Of a stretch of DNA of 12,184 bases, positions 1-7,778 are shown piece after piece. This stretch comes from Helicobacteraceae bacterium (lineage in GTDB: Bacteria > Campylobacterota > Campylobacteria > Campylobacterales > Sulfurimonadaceae): assembly GCA_015489055.1 (NCBI GenBank), contig WFMO01000163.1, forward strand, positions 1 to 12,184, in the 5' to 3' direction. The position numbers were made by a program, and so were the translations under genes. Below the pieces are notes generated by a model. The model was not told where the DNA came from, ran no database searches, and saw only the letters and a list, made by a program, of their open reading frames with translations. Every line of letters begins with the position of its first letter. Position 1 is the first letter of the stretch.

Positions 1-2249
1 CGTTATTTATGCAAAAACGAGTTAGTGATATCTTTTCTCTTTTACGAGAATTGTATGTTAAAAAGGCTGAGTTAGGAGATATATTAAACGCTAAAACAGG
101 CTTTACAAATAGTTATGCCGTAAAAGCTTTTAATGCTTTTTTGGCAATTAAAAAAATGGTTTTAGAGTGTAGTAGCGCATCAGCAACTGTTAAAAATTCT
201 GTCAATGCTCAAACATTTGAAGAATTGCTTATGAAGAGATGGATATATAGAGATACATTAAATTATTCAACATTTAAAAAATGTTATCAACCTTTGATGG
301 ATGAATACTTAAGTATTGTTCAAGATAATGTAGTGCGGCATATGCGCATGAGAGAACAATACTTTTTGTCGTCACTGTATGCTCTTTTGCAGACTTTTAC
401 CCAAAGCAAGCAAAAGTTAGCAAAGGATTCTTTAGAGATAAGCTTTGATGATGTGTCTGTATTTGCATATGAATTGCTAAATTCAAGAATAGACAGCGAT
501 TTTCTATATTTTAGACTGGATGCTAAAATAGATCATATCCTACTAGATGAGTTTCAAGATACCAGCATCTTACAGTATAAAATTTTACGACCTCTTATAA
601 AAGAGATAGTCTCAGGCAGTGGAACGCATGAAAATGGTTCTTTTTTCTTTGTGGGTGATACCAAGCAGTCTATTTATCGCTTTAGAGGAGGGGTTAGCGA
701 GCTTTTTGATTATGTCTGCAGAGAAAACCATATCACAAAAGAGAGCTTGAGTGTTAACTATAGATCTAAAAACAAGATTGTATCATTTGTAAACAGCGTG
801 TTTGAAAGCAAGATTGTAAATTATGTACCGCAGCACTCTTTTAATGCCGAGGACGATGGTTATGTTGAGGTGGTTGAGGGTGTGGAGTTGCTTGATGACC
901 TATATGTAAAAGTACAGATGCTTATAGATTTAGGCGCCAATTTAAATGATATTGCAGTATTGTGTGCTACAAATGATGATGGTGTTCAAATTGCAAGAAT
1001 GTTTGAACAGCATAACATTGACGTGGTAACACAAACTACATCAAAACTAATCAATCAACCTATCGTGCAGGCAGTTGTACAGTATCTGCATTATCAGTAT
1101 TTTAAAGAGGATATTTATCGTTACAATTTTTTTGCACTCACACATCAAAAGGTGCAAAAGCTTGACTTTGTTGATTTGCAAAATCTATCACTTTTGCGAA
1201 TAGTCGATGATCTGATTGCCAAATTTCATCTTTTTGACGGCACACAAAATCTTTTAAGTTTTTTGGAAATATTGGGCAAATATAAAGATGTCGAAGAGTT
1301 TTTATTTACATACATGCAAGATGACACAGCAGCACCGGCATCATCATTAGAGGGTATCAGAGTTCTCACTGTGCATAAATCCAAAGGACTGGAGTTTGAG
1401 CATGTTATAGTCATAGACAGGTTTAAAAGGCCGCCGGCCTCAAGAAATGTTGTGATTTATGAATATAACGGCATAACGCTTGAAAATATTTATCTAAGAA
1501 GTAAAGGACGTGAGCAGATAGATAAAGCTTATGATAAAGCATTGCAAAAAGATAAAGAGCTAGCAGTTAGAGACAAGATTAATGCTTTGTATGTTGCCTT
1601 TACTAGAGCAAAACAAAATCTATTTGTTTTAAAAAAAGATGAAAATAGTATATTTGAAGTTTTAGACTTGCAAACAATCAAACACGGCACTCTACATGTA
1701 AAGCATGAGAATTTGTATGCCAAAGAAAAAGAGACGTTGGATTATAAAAGCCTAAGATATGGTCTTCAAACAGATGTGCTCTCTCAAGCTAAAGAGAAAG
1801 AGGATGACTTGCAGGCCATTTATTTTGGTTTGGCAATGCATTATTGTCTTGAGATGATGCTTTCATTTGAGATTAAAGCTATCGGTCCTGCTTTTTATGC
1901 TATGCAAAATAAATACGGTTTTATTTTGAACAATCACGAGCTTGAAGATATCAAAAGCCGCATACAAATGCTTGTATCCTCAGAGAAGTTTTTATCACTT
2001 GTCAGGGGAAATTGTTTTAAAGAGCAAGGTATGATAATAGGAAAGGAGCTTCGATATATGGATCTGCTGGTTCAAAAAAATGATGGCAGCTTTATAGTTA
2101 TTGATTATAAAAGCTCAAATGGTATATCCCCATCTCATATTTCTCAGGTGCGCGGATATATCGGCGCTGTTAATCAGATAACATCTAAAACAGTACTCGG
2201 ATACCTGTGCTATATTAAAAGAGATGCAATTGAGATAATTCAAGTTTAA
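1..2249 (+). CDS. addA: AddA/RecB-like UvrD-family helicase-nuclease, 5'-truncated by window edge
   Basis: Large subunit of an AddAB-type double-strand-break repair enzyme: ATP-dependent 3'-5' DNA unwinding plus end resection for RecA recombination. The frame is open to base 1, so the Met at 9 is internal. The N-terminus with the Walker A motif lies outside the window, probably 150 or more residues. Numbering from that Met: motif II DEFQDT at 180-185, motif III VGDTKQSIYRFRG at 215-227, motif IV NYRS at 250-253, motif V VHKSKGLEF at 455-463, motif VI YVAFTRAK at 528-535. A C-terminal PD-(D/E)xK nuclease follows: H611 and E615 (HxxxE), D685, the D699-Y-K701 triad and QVRGY at 713-717. Helicase plus a single nuclease fits AddA, which Campylobacterota genomes often label recB. 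The addB partner is not visible and probably lies upstream (inference). No sign of decay; the truncation is only the window edge. Confidence 0.93.
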   Translation, partial: LFMQKRVSDIFSLLRELYVKKAELGDILNAKTGFTNSYAVKAFNAFLAIKKMVLECSSASATVKNSVNAQTFEELLMKRWIYRDTLNYSTFKKCYQPLMDEYLSIVQDNVVRHMRMREQYFLSSLYALLQTFTQSKQKLAKDSLEISFDDVSVFAYELLNSRIDSDFLYFRLDAKIDHILLDEFQDTSILQYKILRPLIKEIVSGSGTHENGSFFFVGDTKQSIYRFRGGVSELFDYVCRENHITKESLSVNYRSKNKIVSFVNSVFESKIVNYVPQHSFNAEDDGYVEVVEGVELLDDLYVKVQMLIDLGANLNDIAVLCATNDDGVQIARMFEQHNIDVVTQTTSKLINQPIVQAVVQYLHYQYFKEDIYRYNFFALTHQKVQKLDFVDLQNLSLLRIVDDLIAKFHLFDGTQNLLSFLEILGKYKDVEEFLFTYMQDDTAAPASSLEGIRVLTVHKSKGLEFEHVIVIDRFKRPPASRNVVIYEYNGITLENIYLRSKGREQIDKAYDKALQKDKELAVRDKINALYVAFTRAKQNLFVLKKDENSIFEVLDLQTIKHGTLHVKHENLYAKEKETLDYKSLRYGLQTDVLSQAKEKEDDLQAIYFGLAMHYCLEMMLSFEIKAIGPAFYAMQNKYGFILNNHELEDIKSRIQMLVSSEKFLSLVRGNCFKEQGMIIGKELRYMDLLVQKNDGSFIVIDYKSSNGISPSHISQVRGYIGAVNQITSKTVLGYLCYIKRDAIEIIQV

Positions 2250-2303
2250 GCATCCATCCAAAAACAAGAGTAAACACTTAACACAAATGTAACATTTTTT
2301 TCT

Positions 2304-2331
2304 TAAAATGACAGTAATACTCATTAAAGGA
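2304..2331 (+). promoter_or_regulatory. Putative promoter -10 and RBS of the copper receptor gene
   Basis: A TAAAAT hexamer at 2304-2309 lies just after a T-run, the usual form of a Campylobacterota housekeeping promoter with no clear -35. It predicts a transcript start near 2316. A good Shine-Dalgarno, AAAGGA, at 2326-2331 is 5 nt before the ATG at 2337. A 13-bp palindrome lies just upstream at 2285-2297. The RBS is convincing; the -10 is a prediction. Confidence 0.45.
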
Positions 2332-2336
2332 AATAA

Positions 2337-4274
2337 ATGAAAACGATTTGGCTCTCTTTATCAGCCACTGCGCTGTTAGCACATAGTGTTATGTTAAACG
2401 ACATACACGTAACCTCATCATACATAAAACCGACAAAGCCAGTCATCTCATCCGGTTTAGCATCAACTCTTTTACAAACTCACCCTTCTATCTCTATGGT
2501 AAGGCGCGCCGGTACATCTAACAACATTATATTAAGAGGCATGGATAATGATAATATTAATGTAATAGTAAATGGTACAAAAACATACGGCGCATGCCCA
2601 AATCGTATGGATCCGCCAATCTCACATGTTGATATAAATGACATTAAAAGTATCAAAATTATAGAAGGTCCATATGATGTACAAAACCTCAATACTCTAA
2701 GCGGCGCAGTTAAGATTGGGTTGAAACAGCCAAAAAAAGGACTCCATGGCAGGATTTACACAAACTTTGGCTCATTTGGATATAAAAACGCAGGTCTTGG
2801 AGTGAGTGGTGGAAATAAAATCATAAAAATTTTAATAAGCGGCGCCATCGCTACAAGCGACCAATACAAAGACGGCAAAGGAGATACTCTTGCCCAGCAA
2901 ACAAAAAACAATACAACGCCAATGTATCAGTACGACAGGGCTAATTTTAACAAGAAGGCATATTTAAAGAAAAATCTAGCAACAAAGATCTTTTTAAATC
3001 TGTCGGATAATCAAAAATTGAAATTTGGCTACACCGCTGATAGAAATAATGATATTTTATATCCATCAACTGCTATGGATGCAATTTTTGATAACACAGA
3101 TCTTTATAATCTTCGATATGATATATCAAATATAGGAAAATTTTCAAAAAAATTAACACTTAGGTATTATCAGTCTGATGTAGATCATTTAATGTCAAAT
3201 AGATATAGAAATTATGGCACGATGTTAAAAGACAATCATTTAAAATCACAAACACAGGGTATCAAATTACAAAATAGATTTAGTATAAAAAGCTATAAAG
3301 TAACAGTGGGAGCTATTGGCAGTAAGCGCTACTGGAATGGTGCTTTGTTGGTAAACAACCGATTTAAAATTGAAGATATTCCAGATGTGGATACTTACAG
3401 CAGCGGGGCATACATTAAGATAGGCAAGCGCATTAACCGCTTTTCATATACAGTAGGCTCGAATTTCAGTTTTTCAAATATAGAGTCTCCATCTTATCAA
3501 ACTAGGCATTACAGCGCATTAAATGGATATATCCTTGCACATTACAAGCTAGACGCACACAATAAATTGATGTTTGGTATAGGCAAATCTTCTCGCTTAC
3601 CTGATGCAAAAGAGCTTTATTTCAAACTACCAGGCAATATGGCAGGTAATCCAAATCTAAAACAGGTATCAAATTATGAAACAGATATAGGATTAAGCAG
3701 CAGTTATAACAGTTTTTTGATAAAAACAAAAGCGTTTTATTCAAAAATCAAAAATTATATACTTTATGATGCGCAAATTAATCAAAACAACTATCAAAAT
3801 ATAGATGCGTCAATTTATGGTTTTTCTGCACATGGAACTTATTTTATAACAAGCCATACATCACTGCAAGGCGGACTTGCTTATGAGCGGGGTATAAAAG
3901 ATACATTAGCCACAAATCAACACAGCAAAAATCTTCCAAACATCGCTCCTCTTAAAGGAGATATATCTTTAAAATACAATTATCGACACAACTCATATAT
4001 TCAGGCAAAAGTTATTGCCAGCAATGAATGGAGCAAGTATGACAGTGACGATGGTGAGCAAAAAATAGCCGGCTGGTCGATACTTGATTTGAAAGTCTCA
4101 CATGGGTTTGGTAAACATTTGCTCTTTATCGCCGGGGTAAACAATGTATTTAATACAAATTACGCTATCAGCAATACTTATAAAGCACTATCGCTACTAA
4201 GTGGCGGTAACGGAGTTATGCTATTAAATGAGCCGGGTAGATATATTTATGCTAATTTGACATTAAGATACTAG
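2337..4274 (+). CDS. oprC: TonB-dependent outer-membrane receptor, OprC/NosA copper type
   Basis: Outer-membrane active transporter, probably for copper, energised by TonB-ExbBD. A signal peptide covers about residues 1-17. A TonB-box-like stretch (IHVTSS) lies at 23-28. The plug domain spans roughly 35-130, and a 22-strand-type barrel runs to the end, finishing in an aromatic residue (LTLRY) as outer-membrane proteins do. The plug carries C87-P-N-R-M91 in the context YGACPNRMDPP, which I recognise from the OprC/NosA (TonB-copper) family. A second motif, H284-L-M286, lies in the barrel. In Pseudomonas aeruginosa OprC, copper is bound by a CxxxM pair and an HxM pair with similar spacing, so all four ligands seem to be present. 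At 645 aa it is slightly shorter than OprC. NosA of this family supports copper supply for N2O reductase in Pseudomonas stutzeri; no denitrification gene is visible here. Copper as substrate is inferred from the motifs. Confidence 0.85.
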   Translation: MKTIWLSLSATALLAHSVMLNDIHVTSSYIKPTKPVISSGLASTLLQTHPSISMVRRAGTSNNIILRGMDNDNINVIVNGTKTYGACPNRMDPPISHVDINDIKSIKIIEGPYDVQNLNTLSGAVKIGLKQPKKGLHGRIYTNFGSFGYKNAGLGVSGGNKIIKILISGAIATSDQYKDGKGDTLAQQTKNNTTPMYQYDRANFNKKAYLKKNLATKIFLNLSDNQKLKFGYTADRNNDILYPSTAMDAIFDNTDLYNLRYDISNIGKFSKKLTLRYYQSDVDHLMSNRYRNYGTMLKDNHLKSQTQGIKLQNRFSIKSYKVTVGAIGSKRYWNGALLVNNRFKIEDIPDVDTYSSGAYIKIGKRINRFSYTVGSNFSFSNIESPSYQTRHYSALNGYILAHYKLDAHNKLMFGIGKSSRLPDAKELYFKLPGNMAGNPNLKQVSNYETDIGLSSSYNSFLIKTKAFYSKIKNYILYDAQINQNNYQNIDASIYGFSAHGTYFITSHTSLQGGLAYERGIKDTLATNQHSKNLPNIAPLKGDISLKYNYRHNSYIQAKVIASNEWSKYDSDDGEQKIAGWSILDLKVSHGFGKHLLFIAGVNNVFNTNYAISNTYKALSLLSGGNGVMLLNEPGRYIYANLTLRY

Positions 4275-4302
4275 GCATTGTTACTTATCGTTACTCTATA
4301 AA

Positions 4303-4337
4303 TGCTATAATATTATAACATAGACAAGAGAGGGGAG
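4303..4337 (+). promoter_or_regulatory. Extended -10 promoter and RBS of cfa
   Basis: TGCTATAAT at 4303-4311 is a consensus extended -10 (TGn plus TATAAT). It predicts a transcript start near 4318 and a leader of about 22 nt. A purine-rich Shine-Dalgarno, GAGAGGGGAG, spans 4328-4337 just before the ATG at 4340. No good -35 is seen. The promoter shows that cfa can be transcribed separately from the receptor gene, whose stop is at 4274. The same TGCTATAAT string occurs upstream of the gene at 7779. Confidence 0.65.
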
Positions 4338-4339
4338 CG

Positions 4340-5470
4340 ATGTTATCGTTTAAGGAAAAAGCTGCTGCACTTTTAAAGAATGCAGATATTGAAATTAATG
4401 GTAAGAAACCGTGGGATATTCAGGTTAAGAATGAAAATTTTTATGAACGGACTTTTAAAAGCGGCGCATTAGGCTTCGGAGAAGCTTATATGGATGGCTG
4501 GTGGAGCGTCGAAAGACTTGATGAAATGCTTACAAAAATCTTTCAAGCAGATTTAGAAGATGAAATAAAACCGATAGCCATGTTGCCATATGTATTAAAG
4601 GCAAGCCTTATGAATACGCAAAAAGGCAAGCGTGCTTTTAAAGTGGGACAGGTTCATTATGATGTTGGAAATGATCTGTATAAAAAGATGTTAGATAAGC
4701 GGATGACATATACCTGTGGGTATTGGGATAGTTATGGTAAGCTCAAAAAAGCCAATAATTTAGATGAAGCTCAAGAAAATAAACTAGATATGGTATGCCA
4801 AAAACTTGGCTTAAAAGCCGGTGACAAGGTACTAGATATTGGATGCGGCTGGGGCAGTTTTATGCGCTATGCGGCAGAAAAATATGGCGTAAGTTGTGTT
4901 GGTGTCTCTGTTTCAAAAGAACAAGTAAAGCTTGGCAATGAAACAAGAGGAGATTTGCCTATCGAGTTTAGACTGCAAGACTATCACGATATTAATGAAA
5001 AGTTTGATCATATTGTTTCAATAGGTATGTTTGAACATGTGGGGTATAAAAATTATAGAACATATATGAAAATTGTTAAGAAGAATTTAAAAGATAATGG
5101 TCTTTTTTTACTGCACACCATAGGATGTAATGTCAGTACAAAAATGACAAATCCATGGATACAAAAATATATATTTCCAAATTCCATGCTCCCATCAGCT
5201 GTACAAATATCAAAAGCTGTAGAAAAACTATTTGTTATTGAAGATTGGCATAATTTTAGCATTCAGTATGATTATACGCTTATGGCATGGTATAAAAATT
5301 TTAAAGAGGCATGGCCGCAAATAAAGGACAAATACGGTGATAGGTTTTATAGAATGTGGGAGTTTTATCTTTTATCGTCTGCTGCATCTTTTCGCGCTAG
5401 GCACAATCAAGTATGGCAGATAGTTTTATCTAAACGGGGTAAAGAAGACGGATACAATAGAATATGCTAG
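4340..5470 (+). CDS. cfa: Cyclopropane-fatty-acyl-phospholipid synthase
   Basis: Soluble, membrane-surface enzyme that transfers a methylene group from S-adenosylmethionine to the cis double bond of unsaturated acyl chains in phospholipids, usually a stationary-phase, acid or stress adaptation. Its 376 aa match the family length (E. coli Cfa is about 382). The N-terminal lipid-binding region (1-100) is followed by HYDVGNDLY at 106-114 and YTCGYW at 124-129. The SAM-binding loop VLDIGCGWG is at 164-172, FEHVG at 231-235 and HTIG at 259-262. E232, H259, I261 and Y310 align at a constant offset of 7 with the bicarbonate-site residues E239, H266, I268 and Y317 that I recall for E. coli Cfa; C126 probably corresponds to its C139. 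FRARHNQVWQ near the C-terminus is also typical. All key residues are present. It has its own promoter and converges on a minus-strand gene. Confidence 0.95.
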   Translation: MLSFKEKAAALLKNADIEINGKKPWDIQVKNENFYERTFKSGALGFGEAYMDGWWSVERLDEMLTKIFQADLEDEIKPIAMLPYVLKASLMNTQKGKRAFKVGQVHYDVGNDLYKKMLDKRMTYTCGYWDSYGKLKKANNLDEAQENKLDMVCQKLGLKAGDKVLDIGCGWGSFMRYAAEKYGVSCVGVSVSKEQVKLGNETRGDLPIEFRLQDYHDINEKFDHIVSIGMFEHVGYKNYRTYMKIVKKNLKDNGLFLLHTIGCNVSTKMTNPWIQKYIFPNSMLPSAVQISKAVEKLFVIEDWHNFSIQYDYTLMAWYKNFKEAWPQIKDKYGDRFYRMWEFYLLSSAASFRARHNQVWQIVLSKRGKEDGYNRIC

Positions 5471-5471
5471 A

Positions 5472-5493
5472 GGCGCATAGCGCCCCTTAAGGG
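5472..5493. terminator. Hairpin(s) between convergent cfa and AsmA-like gene
   Basis: GGCGC-ATA-GCGCC at 5472-5484 starts one base after the cfa stop. It is directly followed by, and shares a C with, the palindrome CCCTTAAGGG at 5484-5493. These two short GC-rich dyads stand out in AT-rich DNA and sit between two convergent 3' ends, so a bidirectional terminator is likely. The T-rich tail on the + strand is interrupted and the minus-strand tail is weak, so efficiency is uncertain. Confidence 0.5.
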
Positions 5494-5504
5494 TTATCTA
5501 TATT

Positions 5505-6398
5505 TTAATCATCAGAGATGTGAAAATGTAGTTGCTTTAACATTTTGTTTGGATTGTTTGAGTTTTGCAGTTCAAATATAGATATTGGTTTGTTTGATTT
5601 CATGCTTATTTTTAACTCATCAGGATCTTTAATAAAGCTTATCAATTTTTTATTAAATTGTTTACCTAGTTTCTGATTGTTTTGCTTTGCCACTAGTAAA
5701 TTATTTTGCAATCTTTGTATAAGATGGTTTTTAAAATTAGACACACTGATACCTGAGTGTTGTGCCAAAATTTTAAAGATACGATTAGCTAGTGATTCAT
5801 CTTTATATTTTATAGATAATGAGGTGATTTTTACACTCTGTGGAGCTAATTGTAACTGCATCATAAGACTTGGCAGTGATTTGACATCAGCTAACTTTAA
5901 ATGATAACTTATTTTACCCGCATGCTCTATATTCCAAGACATATCTTTTATGTTTAAAAACTCATCTTGCTTATGATATACATAATTAAGCTTAATGTTT
6001 GATGTTAAACTCTTATAGCCTAATTGTTGCAATATACCTGCCGCAATAGGATTGCGCATATTTGCAGTATGCGCCGTAATGCCCTCTAGTTCTATATCCA
6101 TATAGCGTGGAATTTTGTGCTTTGTGTCTAGTGAATTTACTTCTACTTCTTTAATGAGAATATTTTTACCGTCAGCGGCATGTATCTTAACATTTTGCAA
6201 ATCAACAGATAATGTCCATGGGTTAAGTGAGGCATCTTCATACGTTATCATGCCGGGTGTAGTACCTGCTAATACAGCATTTAATTTATCATGCAAAATA
6301 GCTTTTGTTATAAGCATATATCCTACTATAATAAGTATCACAATACCGATGAAAGTCAAACGCTTGACTTGTGGCGGTGTTTTTTGTTTTATTGGCAT
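5505..6398 (-). CDS. Membrane-anchored protein of unknown function, AsmA-like N-terminal layout
   Basis: Not assigned to a named family. The 297-aa product has a basic N-terminus, one hydrophobic segment at about 15-33, and then a region expected in the periplasm. The residues just after the anchor (ITYEDASLNPWTLSVDLQNV, 51-70) have the pattern seen at the start of AsmA/DUF748-type proteins, where a membrane helix leads into beta-strand-rich repeats; this is a resemblance, not a proven match. A polar, probably helical stretch rich in Gln, Asn and Lys lies at about 222-256. There are no cysteines and no catalytic motif. The start has a good RBS (GGAAAT just upstream). It lies 37 bp downstream of the M23 peptidase gene on the same strand, so co-transcription is plausible, although a TATAAT at 6417-6422 could also drive it alone. 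A role in envelope maintenance or lipid transport is only inference. Confidence 0.75.
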   Translation of the reverse strand: MPIKQKTPPQVKRLTFIGIVILIIVGYMLITKAILHDKLNAVLAGTTPGMITYEDASLNPWTLSVDLQNVKIHAADGKNILIKEVEVNSLDTKHKIPRYMDIELEGITAHTANMRNPIAAGILQQLGYKSLTSNIKLNYVYHKQDEFLNIKDMSWNIEHAGKISYHLKLADVKSLPSLMMQLQLAPQSVKITSLSIKYKDESLANRIFKILAQHSGISVSNFKNHLIQRLQNNLLVAKQNNQKLGKQFNKKLISFIKDPDELKISMKSNKPISIFELQNSNNPNKMLKQLHFHISDD

Positions 6399-6416
6399 GT
6401 ATTTCCTTTTTTGTAT

Positions 6417-6422
6417 ATTATA
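6417..6422 (-). promoter_or_regulatory. Possible -10 element of the AsmA-like gene
   Basis: On the minus strand this reads TATAAT, inside the 13-bp palindrome GTATAT-T-ATATAC (6413-6425). It would start transcription around 6410, about 12 nt before the ATG, leaving just enough room for the AAAAGGAAA ribosome site. There is no clear -35, and AT-rich palindromes like this can arise by chance. Confidence 0.35.
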
Positions 6423-6435
6423 TACTAATATTTGT

Positions 6436-7677
6436 TTATAATACTATTTTAACGCCTGAATGTTTTTGCGGCACGGGGGGTGGATACGATTGTGAATGTT
6501 GAGGTTGTATATTTGAAGAGTTTACATAAAAGACTGGTTTAAACGGCTGTAGTTTAGTTGGAGCAATGTTATTTGCAAGATAGTAATGTAATTTGATATC
6601 CATTTTGTGCTCATACGCTAAAAATCTCCTTTTAGTTTTACCTCTTAGATGTTTAGTTGCTTTTTGTACTACAAGTTGCGGATTAATGGCTCTGCCGTAT
6701 CTATAAACACCAAAATGAAGATGCGGCCCGGTTGATAGACCGGTGACTCCGACATAGCCTATGACTTGACCCTGCTTAACATATTTACCTACTTTTATAC
6801 CTCTTTTGAAATGTTTTTGATGCGCATATAAAGTTACATATCCATCACCGTTTGCGATTTTTATAACATTTCCATATCCTCTCATCCATCCTGCGTAAAT
6901 AATTCTGCCTGATGCCGCGGCATGAATAGGAGTACCGACAACAACAGCATAATCTATCCCAAAATGTGGACGATAGATATGTAAGATAGGCTGCCATCTT
7001 CTAAGTGAGAATGTTGAGCTTATCCAACCTCCTTTAACGGGGCGTATAAAGATAAAGCCTTGTATCTGATGACCTTTAGCATTATAATATCTTCCATTAT
7101 AATCAAATACATAATGTTTAGTTTTGCCTGTTTGTATCATAGCTGCTTTGAGTTCGGGCATAGAAAAAGGTCTGCCAAATCGATATTTTTGATCATATAC
7201 CATGACAATTTTATCACCCTTATGAATATCTCTTTTAAAATTGATAGATTTTTTAAAGCTGTCTATAAATAATTGAGCAAGTTTTTTGGAGTGCGTGTCT
7301 TTTATGATGTCATTATATGGTGAATTTTTGACAGTTATAACAAACCCTTCTTGTTTTGTTATGCTATTTATGGGTATAAGTTTAAAAGTTGCAGACTTTT
7401 TTGTTTTTATTATATGGATTTGAAGCTCATCGCTGATAGGTATTAAAACTTGTTCCACGTCTTTATGTGCGCCAAATAAAATCTGATAATGTACGCCCTG
7501 CCTTATCTCATCTATGGCTTGCTGGTTGCTGTTGCTTAGATTGTAATATAACGGTTTACTAGGCAGATGATATTTGTGCAAAAATTGTAAATATGTCTCA
7601 CCGCTGCCCCATCTTAAAAATCGTGCCTCTGATGCTAATAGCAAAAAAGGCAAAAATAACAATATAAACATCTTCAT
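6436..7677 (-). CDS. csd3: M23 (LytM) peptidoglycan peptidase, Csd3/Pgp3-like
   Basis: Exported zinc metallopeptidase, probably cutting peptidoglycan cross-links or trimming stem peptides as Csd3/HdpA of Helicobacter pylori and Pgp3 of Campylobacter do, thereby influencing cell shape. It has a signal peptide (1-16, ending LLLAS) and N-terminal domains at about 20-210 containing VMVYDQKYRFGRPF, as in Csd3. The LytM domain lies at about 215-335. The zinc and catalytic residues are all visible: H238-xxx-D242 in RPHFGIDY, H286 in LYAH, and H319-L-H321 in GPHLHFG. Length (413 aa) is close to Csd3 (about 403). The start has an upstream AAGGGG, about 11 nt away, and an extended -10. An unusual Pro/Gln/His-rich tail fills about 377-407. 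It is divergent from the PgbA-N-like gene and upstream of the AsmA-like gene. Shape control is inferred from family membership. Confidence 0.88.
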   Translation of the reverse strand: MKMFILLFLPFLLLASEARFLRWGSGETYLQFLHKYHLPSKPLYYNLSNSNQQAIDEIRQGVHYQILFGAHKDVEQVLIPISDELQIHIIKTKKSATFKLIPINSITKQEGFVITVKNSPYNDIIKDTHSKKLAQLFIDSFKKSINFKRDIHKGDKIVMVYDQKYRFGRPFSMPELKAAMIQTGKTKHYVFDYNGRYYNAKGHQIQGFIFIRPVKGGWISSTFSLRRWQPILHIYRPHFGIDYAVVVGTPIHAAASGRIIYAGWMRGYGNVIKIANGDGYVTLYAHQKHFKRGIKVGKYVKQGQVIGYVGVTGLSTGPHLHFGVYRYGRAINPQLVVQKATKHLRGKTKRRFLAYEHKMDIKLHYYLANNIAPTKLQPFKPVFYVNSSNIQPQHSQSYPPPVPQKHSGVKIVL

Positions 7678-7688
7678 AGTGATAAAAA

Positions 7689-7716
7689 CCCCTTAAAAAA
7701 TTTTAAAATTATAACA
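7689..7716 (-). promoter_or_regulatory. Extended -10 promoter and RBS of the M23 peptidase gene
   Basis: The minus strand reads TGTTATAAT at 7716-7708, an extended -10, and then AAGGGG at 7694-7689 as a ribosome site 11 nt before the ATG at 7677. Predicted transcript start is near 7701. It forms a back-to-back promoter pair with the + strand promoter at 7743-7751. Confidence 0.55.
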
Positions 7717-7720
7717 AAGC

Positions 7721-7771
7721 TTGACTAACACAAAGGTTTATCTGCTATAATCTTTAGAAAAAAATAGGTGA
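7721..7771 (+). promoter_or_regulatory. Promoter and RBS of the PgbA-N-like gene and glcD
   Basis: TTGACT at 7721-7726 is a near-consensus -35, separated by 19 bp from the consensus TATAAT at 7746-7751, which is extended as TGCTATAAT. Transcription would start near 7758. AGGTGA at 7766-7771 is a ribosome site 7 nt before the ATG at 7779. This is the most sigma70-like promoter in the window and probably drives both genes up to 9904. Confidence 0.65.
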
Positions 7772-7778
7772 TATACTG

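Noticed and set aside
1..2249. addA as a broken gene lacking its Walker A motif
   Set aside because: The frame is open to base 1 of the window, so the missing N-terminus is explained by the window edge and not by a deletion.
1226..2324. Minus-strand small frames opposite addA
   Set aside because: They lie antisense to conserved helicase and nuclease motifs and have Cys/Ser-rich translations typical of shadow frames.
2307..2325. Fur-box-like 19-mer with AATGA/TCATT ends overlapping the receptor promoter
   Set aside because: Only about 10 of 19 positions match the Fur consensus, and AT-rich DNA gives such matches often. The ends are inverted but the centre is not.
6413..6425. 13-bp palindrome GTATAT-T-ATATAC upstream of the AsmA-like gene as an operator
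   Set aside because: It consists almost only of alternating A and T around a -10 element, so chance symmetry is the simpler explanation.
5677..6441. Plus-strand small frames opposite the AsmA-like gene
   Set aside because: They are antisense to a well-formed gene with its own RBS, and their translations show no recognisable domain or ribosome site.
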